Below, piece after piece: positions 1 through 8,586 of a stretch of 64,000 nucleotides of DNA (positions are counted from its first letter, which is position 1; every line of letters begins with the position of its first letter). Both the position numbers and the translations under genes were made by a program. The notes beneath the pieces are model-generated. The model did not search any database and was not told the origin of the DNA. It saw nothing but the letters and a program-made list of their open reading frames with translations. Source of the DNA: an uncultured Bacteroidales bacterium (GTDB lineage Bacteria > Bacteroidota > Bacteroidia > Bacteroidales > Paludibacteraceae); the NCBI GenBank assembly GCA_946403215.1, contig CAMIZG010000002.1:48990-112989 (forward strand). The letters are read 5' to 3'.

Positions 1-711
1 CTTGGCTGCGTGGATAACACGCAATCCCAGGCGCGCATTTTGACCGGGATTCGTAGTTTCTACCGTTTTCTTGTTTACCACAACTATATTGAGCAGGATC
101 CCTCCGAATTGCTGGAGATGCCCAAGCGGGACCAGCATTTGCCGGAGGTGTTGACTGTTGAAGAGATTGACCGGATGATTGCCGCCATCGACTTGTCGTC
201 ACCGGAAGGTCATCGCAACCGTGCTATCATTGAGATGTTGTATGGTTCGGGTCTGCGTGTATCCGAACTGACTACGCTCCAGCTCAGTCGCATCTATCTG
301 AAAGAAGGATACATGCTCATCGAGGGCAAGGGTAACAAACAACGGCTGGTGCCGATCTCGCCCGTAGCGATTGAGTGGTTCGGCTATTGGATGGAGGACA
401 GGTCGCGACTGGATGTCAAACCCGAGTACAAGGATTACGCGTTCCTTAACCGCTATGGCCGCGGACTGACAAGGGCTATGATCTTTACCATCGTCAAGCG
501 TTTGGCTGCTGAGACCGGCATCCGCAAGACTATCTCGCCGCACACGTTGAGGCACTCGTTTGCTACCCATCTGCTGCAGAACGGCGCTGACCTGAGACTC
601 ATTCAGCAGATGCTGGGGCATGAAAGCATCACTACCACCGAAATATATACACATCTGGATATTCAAGACCTGCGTCAGGCCGTGCTCAAGTATCATCCTG
701 CCAACCGATGA
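1..711 (+). CDS. xerD: Tyrosine recombinase XerD/XerC, 5'-truncated by window edge
   Basis: Site-specific tyrosine recombinase that resolves chromosome dimers at dif. The reading frame is open to base 1 (the track's GTG at 10 is internal), so the N-terminal part of the SAM-like core-binding domain lies outside the window. What remains has the end of that domain (SQARILTGIRSFYRFL) and a complete catalytic domain with the expected residues: Arg in GSGLRVSEL, Lys in GKGNKQR, HTLRHSFATHLL (His and Arg), LGH, and the nucleophile Tyr in IYTHL. The stop overlaps the next gene's start (ATGA), suggesting translational coupling. XerC versus XerD cannot be settled without the N-terminus; the sequence reads closer to XerD. 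Confidence 0.9.
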   Translation, partial: LGCVDNTQSQARILTGIRSFYRFLVYHNYIEQDPSELLEMPKRDQHLPEVLTVEEIDRMIAAIDLSSPEGHRNRAIIEMLYGSGLRVSELTTLQLSRIYLKEGYMLIEGKGNKQRLVPISPVAIEWFGYWMEDRSRLDVKPEYKDYAFLNRYGRGLTRAMIFTIVKRLAAETGIRKTISPHTLRHSFATHLLQNGADLRLIQQMLGHESITTTEIYTHLDIQDLRQAVLKYHPANR

Positions 712-3134
712 AGCGCCTTGTATCCATAGTGTTGTTGCTACTCTGCATCGGTTGGCTGACCGCTGCGGAGACAATCGTTATCGGCGAGGTGTATAACGCC
801 TATACAGGTGAACCTATCCCGGCGGCGAACATTATGCTGCGCGGCACAAAGATCGGAGCCTCAACCAATGATGAGGGACTGTTCATGATCCGCACCGATA
901 TACAAGAGAAGCATACGCTTGTTGTATCGGCCGTTGGCTATCGCAAGCAGCGTTTTGAAATCATGCCCGGTATGCAGGCTGGTATAGATGTAGCGCTGGT
1001 GGAGAAAGTGGAGAGTCTGCGTGAGATTCAAGTTATGCCCGATGATAATGCCGCCATGGCTATCATTGACAATGTGCGTAACAACCGCGAGCTGAACGAC
1101 CGCCAGTTGGGCGGATTGACAACCGATAGATACGAGGAGTACAAGCACCTCTATTTGTCCGATATACGGGCTAAACATTTGGAGCGATTGCTGTGGAAAA
1201 ATCTGAAGGACGGGATTGTGACGCGTGAGGACAGTTCGATGTTCCTGCCACTGTATATCAGCGTAGGTAGCACTCGTTTGAGTGGGGGATACTTGTCGCC
1301 ACTAACGCAGCAACAGACACGTTGCGTGCTGACAGAGACGGATTATGAACCTATCCTATCACTTACCGGCAACTATGCCGACTTTTACAGCAACAATGTC
1401 AGTCTCTGCGGTACAGCGTTCGTCAGTCCTCTGGCTAAGAGCGGGGCTATCTATTATGACTATTTTCTAGCGGACAGTATAATGCCTGCTCAGGACACAC
1501 TTGCACCAACTCAAGTTCCCAAGCGATACATGCTGCATTATCGGACGAAGAACGGATACTATCCTACTTTTAACGGCGAGATGGAAGTTGATTCGGGCAC
1601 CTGGGCACTACGGCGCATGGAAGCCAAAGTGCCGCGTGAGGTTAACCTGAATTTCCTGCACGGCCTGCATATAGAGCAACAGTTCGATGAGCAGAACATC
1701 CTGCAGACGGAACGGATGACCATGGCAATGGATTTTGCGGTGAAGGCAGACTCCTCGCACATCTTCCCCAGTCTGGTTGTTGAGCGCAGGCTGAGTTATG
1801 TGGCTACGGATGCCGAAGGTGCACCTCAGCTCAACCGCATAGCGGACTCGACAGCTCTTGAGGCGATGAACCGATTTGAAGATCTGCCTATTGTTCGGTT
1901 TGTCAAGTGGGGACTGACTATCGCCACTACCGGGTATATACCTATTGGCGGACCGATAGAGATAGGTAAGATTAGCGACCTGTTCCATTGCAACAAAGCG
2001 CATGGTCTGTACTTCGGTCTGCCACTGCATACTAATGAACGATTGTGGAAACATGTTAGTCTGGATGCCTACTTCGGTTACGGCTGGGGCGACAAGGCGC
2101 TCAAGGGCATGGGACAAGTGGCTGTAATGATTCCAACTGAGCGGCGGCATTGGTTGCAACTACGCTATGAGGATCACTATATCTATTCCGAAAGTTCGAT
2201 ATTTGACAAACTGCCGCGTGAGAACAGTTGTGGTGCACGCGAGATGGATTTCATCCCCTCGCTGCTGGATGGTTTGCCGTACAATAATAAAGTAGCCCGC
2301 CACACAGGCATCCGCGAACGTGCGTTCCTTTTGGGTTATGAGGCCGACTGGCGTGATGGAATAGAAACAACGATTCGCGTCAAGGTAGGTCGGCTTGATC
2401 CGTCGTATGTGAGCGACCGTCTGTTGCGAACGAATGCCATCATCCCTGAGCCAGCTTATCCGTTTACTCCGTTCCGCTTTGCCAGCCTGACAGGTATTGT
2501 ACGACTGAGTTGGCACGAACGAGTGGTGGATCGTTATATGCAACGTTTTCATTTGTATGGACAGATGCCAACGCTCTTTTTGGGAGCCGAGTTGGGGAGT
2601 TATTCGTACGTGGAGGGTGGCGATAAGTATCATGTATATGCAAAGCTTCATGCCACCGTACGCCAGCAAGTATCGTTCGGCGTAGGCGGACGGTTGACAT
2701 ATGTGGCATCGGCAGGCGTAGTGATCGGTAAGGTGCCTTATCCGCTACTGGAGATCATGGATGGCAACCAATCCTATTTGTACGATACGTACCGCTTCAC
2801 GCTTATGAACAGCCATCAGTACGCCACCGACAAGTATCTGACGCTGCAAGCCGAATGGAATGGAATGGGCGTGCTGTTCAACCTTATACCAGGTGTGCGG
2901 TTCTTGCATCTGAGAGAGTTGGTAGAGTGCAAGGTGGCATATGGCGGCTTGGGCAAAGGTCATATGTTTGTAGGCGATATGCAAGCGCTCAATGTACCGT
3001 ATGTTGAGCTGGGCGTAGGTATAGGCAATATACTGCGACTGATTGATGTCTATTCTATCTGGCGCCTCACACACCGCAACGATCCGAGTACACCTCTATG
3101 GGGTATACGCGGATGCGTGCGGTTGGGATTATAA
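708..3134 (+). CDS. DUF5686 / carboxypeptidase-like regulatory domain outer-membrane protein
   Basis: 808 residues. An N-terminal signal peptide (residues 1 to about 20, ending LTAAE) is followed by a CarboxypepD_reg-like beta-sandwich at about 22-105 (GEVYNAYTGEPIPAANIMLR, then a GASTNDEGLFMI stretch), which is typical of Bacteroidota surface proteins. The rest, rich in aromatic and alternating beta strands, fits the DUF5686 family, thought to form an outer-membrane barrel. Its specific role is unknown. The ATG overlaps the xerD stop by 4 bases. It converges with the TonB receptor gene, with only 16 bases between stops. Confidence 0.8.
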   Translation: MKRLVSIVLLLLCIGWLTAAETIVIGEVYNAYTGEPIPAANIMLRGTKIGASTNDEGLFMIRTDIQEKHTLVVSAVGYRKQRFEIMPGMQAGIDVALVEKVESLREIQVMPDDNAAMAIIDNVRNNRELNDRQLGGLTTDRYEEYKHLYLSDIRAKHLERLLWKNLKDGIVTREDSSMFLPLYISVGSTRLSGGYLSPLTQQQTRCVLTETDYEPILSLTGNYADFYSNNVSLCGTAFVSPLAKSGAIYYDYFLADSIMPAQDTLAPTQVPKRYMLHYRTKNGYYPTFNGEMEVDSGTWALRRMEAKVPREVNLNFLHGLHIEQQFDEQNILQTERMTMAMDFAVKADSSHIFPSLVVERRLSYVATDAEGAPQLNRIADSTALEAMNRFEDLPIVRFVKWGLTIATTGYIPIGGPIEIGKISDLFHCNKAHGLYFGLPLHTNERLWKHVSLDAYFGYGWGDKALKGMGQVAVMIPTERRHWLQLRYEDHYIYSESSIFDKLPRENSCGAREMDFIPSLLDGLPYNNKVARHTGIRERAFLLGYEADWRDGIETTIRVKVGRLDPSYVSDRLLRTNAIIPEPAYPFTPFRFASLTGIVRLSWHERVVDRYMQRFHLYGQMPTLFLGAELGSYSYVEGGDKYHVYAKLHATVRQQVSFGVGGRLTYVASAGVVIGKVPYPLLEIMDGNQSYLYDTYRFTLMNSHQYATDKYLTLQAEWNGMGVLFNLIPGVRFLHLRELVECKVAYGGLGKGHMFVGDMQALNVPYVELGVGIGNILRLIDVYSIWRLTHRNDPSTPLWGIRGCVRLGL

Positions 3135-3150
3135 ATCTCCGAAATCTTTA

Positions 3151-5454
3151 TCAGAAGGTAACAACGAACCCGGCATGCACATTGATACCTGCCTGGGCGT
3201 AGTACCATGCGCATCGGCTTCCGTCCTGAAAGCGGCTGGCTTCTGCACCACCATTGCTGGCGAACTTGGCGTTAAAGATGTTATTTAGTTGGCATAGCAG
3301 TTTGATGTCAGGCACTCCGCGGCGGTTACCCAGCCAATGCTTCATCGGCAGAGCGTATTGCAGGTTGACATTCGTGGTGGTGAATGCTTTGAGCATAGCA
3401 TTCTTGTCCATCGTGTTGTCGAGGAACTGCCGGCCGGTGACGTTTGTCTGCACGGTGCCGGTGAATCCTGCATACTCAAAGGTGAACAGACTCATGGCGG
3501 TTATCATTGGCGAGAAGGCTATCGTTACCTCGCCCACTATGCTGTCCTGACCAATCCAGTTCCAATTGTCCTGATCGTCATATAGGTCGATATACTGCTT
3601 GTAGTTCCGGATCTTGTTGCGGCTCAACACGATGTTGCCCTCCCAGCGCATCCAGTCAGTAATCTTGACACCTGCTGTAATCTCAGCACCCATTCGGTAA
3701 GAGTCCTTGACGTTGGTGGTCAGGTACTTGCCTACATCGTTGTATTCGCCGGTAAGCACGAGCTGATTGTCATAATCCATGAAGTAGAGGTTAGCCCCCA
3801 CGCTGAATCGCGGATGGCTGTACTGGTAGCCGAGTTCGTAGTCATATAGCGTTTCGGCCTTGGGCATATTGCCGGAGTACGACTTTGTGACAGGATCGTA
3901 CAGGATATTTTCCGTATAGTTGCTGCGGCTCGGGTCGCGGTTGGCGATAGCAAACGAGGCACTCAATGTATGACCATGGTTCTGGTAGGTCAATCCGGCT
4001 TTGGGGTTGAAGAAGTGGAAATTGCGCGACAGTGGCAGTTCGGTCATCGTCTCGTCGTTCACGCCCCACATCGTGTAGCGCACAAAGCGGTACTGCAGGT
4101 CGCCGTAGATGGCAAGCTTCTCCTGGGCACGGTTAATCACGCGCCAGTTAGCCTTGGCATATGCGTTGGCATCGATCTTGTTCGCTGCGTTGCGGTAGTA
4201 CTCGTAGTGGATGGGCAGCGGCTCGGCCAGCGGCTTAGCCAAGTACTCCAGTTGTCCCCAGTGGTGACCAAGGTAGTTATTAGCCGCAGCACCAATCTGC
4301 ACATCCACCGGTTCGGAGATATACTTGCCGGAGATCATGAATCCTGCAAAGTGGTTCTCCAGCCACTTCTGGTACATGCCGTAGGATTTGCCGCTCTCGC
4401 TGAGTCCCCAGTAGCTGTATTTCTTCTTCTTGTATTGTTCGTAGTAGCCTCCGCCATGGGTGTAATGGAACGTGGCAGTGAGGCTCAGTATGGGCGTGAA
4501 GCGGTGATTGATAGTCAGTTGCGCATGTTGCTGCTGGTAGTTGTCCGTCTGGTTGGGGTAATATATAGTTGAGTCCTGTCCTTGACTGCCCGTTACGCTG
4601 TATTCGCCGGCAGGGTTGTACCTGCGGTCAGCACCACCAATGCCATAAGCGGTGTTGTAATCCACGCCTTCCCAGCCCATGCCGGTCTTCTCTGCGCCAC
4701 CAAAGGCGCGCAGGATAACCTGTGTCTTTTCGCCGTACCAGCCAATGTCACCGTACCAGCTGTACAGGTCACTATTCGTACGATAAAGGAAGCCATCGGA
4801 GTTGACCTTGGTGAACCGCGCGTTCATCATCCAACGGTTGCTGATAGAGGCGTGGGCGTGAATCATCTCGCGGAATGTATTGTACATGCCTCCGTTGAAT
4901 GCTATCGTCAGTCGGCTTACCGAGTCAAGCATGTTCGTCTGCATATTCAGACTCGCACCAAATGCCGAACCGCTGGTACTGGTGCCCACGCCGCGCTGCA
5001 CATCGATCTGCGAGATAGACGAACTCATGTCCGTCATGTTCACCCAGAACACGGTCTGGCTCTCCTGGTCGTTCAGCGGCACCTCATTCACGGTCATGTT
5101 GATGCGCGTATGATCCGTTCCGCGCACGCGGAAATAGGTGTAACCGACGCCCAGACCGTCATCACTGGTCACTTGCAAACCGGGGGTGGTGGTCAGCAGG
5201 TACGGCAGGTTCTGCCCGGTGTTGTCCTTGTTAAGCACCTCGTTGCGGATGATGGCAGTTGACAGCGTGGTTTGTTGTACACGCTTGGCGGACACCTCGA
5301 TATCCTCCATCTGATGCATCAGGATGGTCAGGGTGTCCTCTTTGGCGGGGGATGTACTGATAGTGAGGGTTTCATTACTTGTCTGCGCCATGGCAGACAT
5401 GCTCAGCAGAGATAGAATCAGCCAAGTCTGGCTGATGAAGTTGGTTGTTTTCAT
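3151..5454 (-). CDS. TonB-dependent outer-membrane receptor, probable thiamin transporter (Omr1-like)
   Basis: 767-residue TonB-dependent receptor: signal peptide (ending SAMAQ), a plug domain at about 55-185 (TTTPGLQV, FRVRGTDHTRINMTVNEVPL, IDVQRGVGTSTSGSAFGASL), then a 22-strand-type barrel ending in a C-terminal Phe (GFVVTF). It lacks the CarboxypepD_reg domain of SusC-type receptors. The substrate is inferred from regulation, not from the protein: the start codon lies 6-7 bases after a TPP riboswitch, and TPP-controlled TonB receptors in Bacteroidota are predicted thiamin receptors. No ABC transporter or thi gene is adjacent. Confidence 0.88.
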   Translation of the reverse strand: MKTTNFISQTWLILSLLSMSAMAQTSNETLTISTSPAKEDTLTILMHQMEDIEVSAKRVQQTTLSTAIIRNEVLNKDNTGQNLPYLLTTTPGLQVTSDDGLGVGYTYFRVRGTDHTRINMTVNEVPLNDQESQTVFWVNMTDMSSSISQIDVQRGVGTSTSGSAFGASLNMQTNMLDSVSRLTIAFNGGMYNTFREMIHAHASISNRWMMNARFTKVNSDGFLYRTNSDLYSWYGDIGWYGEKTQVILRAFGGAEKTGMGWEGVDYNTAYGIGGADRRYNPAGEYSVTGSQGQDSTIYYPNQTDNYQQQHAQLTINHRFTPILSLTATFHYTHGGGYYEQYKKKKYSYWGLSESGKSYGMYQKWLENHFAGFMISGKYISEPVDVQIGAAANNYLGHHWGQLEYLAKPLAEPLPIHYEYYRNAANKIDANAYAKANWRVINRAQEKLAIYGDLQYRFVRYTMWGVNDETMTELPLSRNFHFFNPKAGLTYQNHGHTLSASFAIANRDPSRSNYTENILYDPVTKSYSGNMPKAETLYDYELGYQYSHPRFSVGANLYFMDYDNQLVLTGEYNDVGKYLTTNVKDSYRMGAEITAGVKITDWMRWEGNIVLSRNKIRNYKQYIDLYDDQDNWNWIGQDSIVGEVTIAFSPMITAMSLFTFEYAGFTGTVQTNVTGRQFLDNTMDKNAMLKAFTTTNVNLQYALPMKHWLGNRRGVPDIKLLCQLNNIFNAKFASNGGAEASRFQDGSRCAWYYAQAGINVHAGFVVTF

Positions 5455-5460
5455 TTTTCT

Positions 5461-5562
5461 TTAGCAGCATTACCTGCTCAAGTTCTTAGCCCATTGGGCA
5501 CGATGTGCTTCGCCGGGCAACGGGTTTGAATTCTCAGAAGGCGTTTGATGGCCTACTCCCCG
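5461..5562 (-). promoter_or_regulatory. TPP (thi-box) riboswitch
   Basis: Read on the minus strand, this leader carries the conserved thi-box pieces in order: a P3-like AGGC...GCCT stem followed by TCTGAGA, then AAACCC, a variable hairpin (GCCC...GGGC enclosing GCAC..GTGC), and the 3' signature GAACTTGAGCAGGTAATGCT. The closing helix can pair AGTAG with CTGCT. The element ends directly upstream of the TonB receptor ATG with almost no expression platform, consistent with ligand binding hiding the translation start. No other gene lies in the 129-base spacer. Confidence 0.9.
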
Positions 5563-5583
5563 AATGAATTTGATGCGATGTTA

Positions 5584-6282
5584 TTATTGTAATTGTTTGA
5601 TTAGTTGGTCAACAACTTGCGGCACACCAATGGTGGCAGGCTGGCGAACGAGCTGTACGCGCGAGGCATATGGTCCGAGTTGCGGGTCACCCGGATCAAC
5701 CATGATAATCTTGGCATCTGCCGGCGCGTAGTGCAGCAGCGAAGCAGCCGGATAAACATTTAGCGACGTACCCACCACCAGTAGGATATCTGCCGTGGCA
5801 GCGATATTACATGCCTCGGTAAACCAGGGCACTCCCTCGCCAAAGAATACGATGTACGGCCTGAGTAGCGAACCGTTAGGATGGCGGTCGCCGTAGTGCT
5901 GCTCCCAGCCATCGATGTCAACGGTTGCCAACTCATCATTTTCAGCACGAAGCTTGCGGATCTCGCCATGCAGATGCACCACGTTGGTTGCACCAGCACG
6001 CTCGTGCAGGTCGTCAATGTTCTGCGTGATGACCCGTGTGCTCGAGATAGCCTTCTGCAATCGCGCTATAGCCTCATGTGCGGCGTTGGGCTTGGCGTTC
6101 AGTACATCGCGACGGCGGGCGTTGTAGAAATCCACGCAGAGCTGCGGATTCCTCAGCCACGCCTCATGCGTGCATACATCCTCAATGCGGTACTTCTCCC
6201 ACAGACCATCCGAGTCGCGGAACGTACCCAAACCACTCTCAGCCGACACTCCGGCACCTGTAAAGACAACGATTTTTTTCAT
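5584..6282 (-). CDS. cobB: Sir2-family NAD-dependent protein deacylase (CobB-like)
   Basis: Removes acyl groups from lysine using NAD. The start is set at MKKIVVFTGAG (6282), not the track's 6357, because the extension is promoter sequence. 232 residues: GAGVSAESGLGTFRD (NAD-binding loop, with GT where IP is usual), TQNIDDLHERAG, the catalytic His in VVHLHGE, and the YNARR motif (YxxR) that in class III sirtuins favours succinyl/malonyl-lysine. The four zinc-binding cysteines expected after the catalytic His are absent, as is usual in Bacteroidota homologs. It has its own promoter, divergent from the amylase gene. Confidence 0.9.
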   Translation of the reverse strand: MKKIVVFTGAGVSAESGLGTFRDSDGLWEKYRIEDVCTHEAWLRNPQLCVDFYNARRRDVLNAKPNAAHEAIARLQKAISSTRVITQNIDDLHERAGATNVVHLHGEIRKLRAENDELATVDIDGWEQHYGDRHPNGSLLRPYIVFFGEGVPWFTEACNIAATADILLVVGTSLNVYPAASLLHYAPADAKIIMVDPGDPQLGPYASRVQLVRQPATIGVPQVVDQLIKQLQ

Positions 6283-6313
6283 ATGGCAAGCATTATTATT
6301 GTCAATTTGGCTG

Positions 6314-6345
6314 CAAAGGTACAAAAAATAATACAAATTTGCAAA
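6314..6345 (-). promoter_or_regulatory. Bacteroidota-type promoter for the sirtuin gene
   Basis: On the minus strand TTTGCA (6345-6340) is followed, after 18 bp, by TACCTTTG (6321-6314). The predicted start is near 6307, leaving a leader of about 25 bases. Confidence 0.7.
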
Positions 6346-6360
6346 AAAATCTTGCAAAGA

Positions 6361-6392
6361 TTTGCATATTCGAAAAAAAAAATGTAACTTTG
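6361..6392 (+). promoter_or_regulatory. Bacteroidota-type promoter for the amylase cluster
   Basis: TTTGCA (6361) and TAACTTTG (6385-6392) with an 18-bp spacer. The start of transcription should lie near 6399, about 48 bases before the amylase ATG. The downstream genes of the cluster show no equally clear promoter of their own. Confidence 0.75.
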
Positions 6393-6446
6393 TGCCCGCG
6401 TTTTGATAATAGCGCCTATACTGCGAACAAAAACAACCATAATACG

Positions 6447-8513
6447 ATGAAAAAGTTTTTCTCCATTATCCTTGCCCTCACTCTTGCCCTTGCCGTGCAT
6501 GCCGACTCGTTTGGCATCCTGCTGAACGGCGAGACGTACATCGAAGGCGAACTGACCGGCGAGTTCGAGGGATTCACCCAATATGTATCCCACGTGCAGG
6601 TCAAGAACGGCGACTACTGCCAGTTGCACAACGGCGGCACTGGTGATTCGTGGGTTGTACTCATCAACACCTACTCCGCTGCAGGCTTCACGCTCAACGT
6701 CGACCGGTACGACATTAGCGTTGACGGCTGCTTTGATTTCTACATCAAACTCAAGTGGGGTGCCGACGAGCTGTACATCGGCAACGGTTCGGGCTGCTAC
6801 GACCCGGCTACAGTGGAGTACTACATAGCCGGTGAGGGACTTCCCGGTGTGAGCTGGGCTGAGCACAAGAAGCTGACAGACAAGACCATCACCTTCAGCA
6901 ACCTCCCGAAAGGCACCTACAAGTTCAAAATCACTTCGGGCGACTGGAGCGGTCTGATATGGGGCTACGACAAGGTTGACGCCTCGTGCAGCAACAAAGG
7001 CTACACCAAGGACAACGACGGCAACGTGATGATTGCCTTTGCCTCGGACGGCGGTTCGATAACCGTGACCGTGGGTGACAACAAGATTTGCGTGGGGATA
7101 ACCGGCGACGTGCAGGAGATATACGGTTCGGCCGTACCCGAGCAGTGCGAGGACGTGCTGATGCAGGCGTTCTTCTATGACTCGTACAGCGACAACGCTC
7201 CGGGTGCAGAGCTGGTAGGCAACACCAAATGGTCCACCCTGCTACCGCAGGCCGCAGAGATAGGCAAGTACATCGACCTGATATGGCTTCCGCCCAGTGC
7301 CAACGGTTCGGGCACAGGCTACCACCCCAAGCAGTACAGCAACCAGAACTCCAACTGGGGCACACGCGCCGAGCTGGAGCAGCTGATAGCCGCGTTCCAC
7401 CAGGCCGGCGCCAAAGTGATTGCGGACATCGTGATCAACCACTGCGAGGGCTGGACGAGCTGGTGCGACTTCCCGGAGATGGACTTCGGCGAGTACGGCA
7501 AGTTCTATCCCGACGCCTCGTACATCTGCAAGAACGACGAGGTGAATGCCGAGTGGAACCAGGAGAGCGCAGGTGCCTGCTGGGGCACGGCCACGGGCAA
7601 CTATGACGACGGCGAGAACTGGGACGGAGCACGCGACTGGTCGCACGACAACGTGTATGTGCAGGACTTCTTCAAGGCCTACCTGCAGTGGATGCGCAAT
7701 GTGATGAAGTACGACGGTTTCCGCTATGACAAGGGCGACGGCTTCAACAACTGGCACCACGACAACTATAACAAGGCCTCCGGTCCGTACATCGCGTTCA
7801 TGGAGTGCTACAGCGGCGACGACCGCATCATAGCCGGCATAGAAGGCGCCAACCGTAACCTGATGGCTCTGGATTTCCAGACGCGCTGGGACGCCATCTG
7901 CAACATAGCAGGCTTCAACTACAGCAAGTGCAAGGGCAGCGGTCTGCTGGGCAAGGGCTACGCAAAGTACGCCGTGACGTTCATTGACAGCCACGACTGG
8001 TTCATGCGTGGCGACAACGAGAACGAGTTCGGCGGGCGCGGCAATTCGCTGAAAGCCGAGCTGAAGGACCGTCTGCTGCAAGCCAATGCATACATATTAG
8101 GCATGCCTGGCGTACCGTGCATCTTCTATCCGCACTGGTACAAGTACAAAGAGGAACTGAAGCCGATGATCGAGGCACGCAAGCTCGCCGGTGTACACTC
8201 GGAGAGCAACGTATATGACGAGTCCGCAGAAGAAGGCGGCTACCAGTGCACGCTGCAAGGCAAGTACGGCTGGCTGGTACTGCAGCTGGGCAACAAGACC
8301 ACCCACGACGGCTGGGGCGATCCGGCATACAAGCTGATAGCCAAAGGCCCGGGCTACGCGATGTGGGTGAACCGTACGGCACCGCTGCCGACAGATGTCA
8401 GCAGTCAGCAGTCAGCGGTCAGCAACCGGGCGGAAAAGTTCATCGAGAACGGAACCCTGTTCATCCGCTGCGGAGAGAACGTGTATGACCTGATGGGAAA
8501 GAAGGTGAAGTGA
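6447..8513 (+). CDS. Secreted GH13 alpha-amylase with N-terminal binding modules and C-terminal tail
   Basis: 688 residues from the ATG at MKKFFSIILAL; the track's 6339 start runs through the promoter. Signal peptide to about residue 18, then a divergent copy of the ~100-residue module found twice in the next gene, then a second beta-sandwich (about 115-225) resembling starch-binding modules. The GH13 barrel follows: DIVINH (about 327), nucleophile Asp in FRYD (about 428), acid/base Glu in FMECY (about 452) and DSHD (about 515), so the catalytic set is complete. The overall sequence resembles plant/archaeal-type alpha-amylases. It ends in the tail KFIENGTLFIRC...YDLMGKKVK, preceded by a repeat-derived SSQQSAVSN linker. 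Confidence 0.88.
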   Translation: MKKFFSIILALTLALAVHADSFGILLNGETYIEGELTGEFEGFTQYVSHVQVKNGDYCQLHNGGTGDSWVVLINTYSAAGFTLNVDRYDISVDGCFDFYIKLKWGADELYIGNGSGCYDPATVEYYIAGEGLPGVSWAEHKKLTDKTITFSNLPKGTYKFKITSGDWSGLIWGYDKVDASCSNKGYTKDNDGNVMIAFASDGGSITVTVGDNKICVGITGDVQEIYGSAVPEQCEDVLMQAFFYDSYSDNAPGAELVGNTKWSTLLPQAAEIGKYIDLIWLPPSANGSGTGYHPKQYSNQNSNWGTRAELEQLIAAFHQAGAKVIADIVINHCEGWTSWCDFPEMDFGEYGKFYPDASYICKNDEVNAEWNQESAGACWGTATGNYDDGENWDGARDWSHDNVYVQDFFKAYLQWMRNVMKYDGFRYDKGDGFNNWHHDNYNKASGPYIAFMECYSGDDRIIAGIEGANRNLMALDFQTRWDAICNIAGFNYSKCKGSGLLGKGYAKYAVTFIDSHDWFMRGDNENEFGGRGNSLKAELKDRLLQANAYILGMPGVPCIFYPHWYKYKEELKPMIEARKLAGVHSESNVYDESAEEGGYQCTLQGKYGWLVLQLGNKTTHDGWGDPAYKLIAKGPGYAMWVNRTAPLPTDVSSQQSAVSNRAEKFIENGTLFIRCGENVYDLMGKKVK

Positions 8514-8586
8514 GGGAGGGTTTCAGGATTTAAGATTTAGGATTTCAAATTTAGGATTTTAAATTTCAAGATTAAAATTTTAGGAT
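8514..8586 (+). repeat. AT-rich simple-repeat spacer (aggattt / gatttcaa units)
   Basis: The 73-base spacer is built almost entirely of variants of aggattt and atttcaag. The same units recur in the next spacer at 10768. No promoter or terminator is evident within it. Confidence 0.65.

Noticed and set aside
1-711. XerD-like gene as a phage or transposon integrase
   Set aside because: Its motifs and length fit the housekeeping XerC/D group and no mobile-element genes are adjacent within the window.
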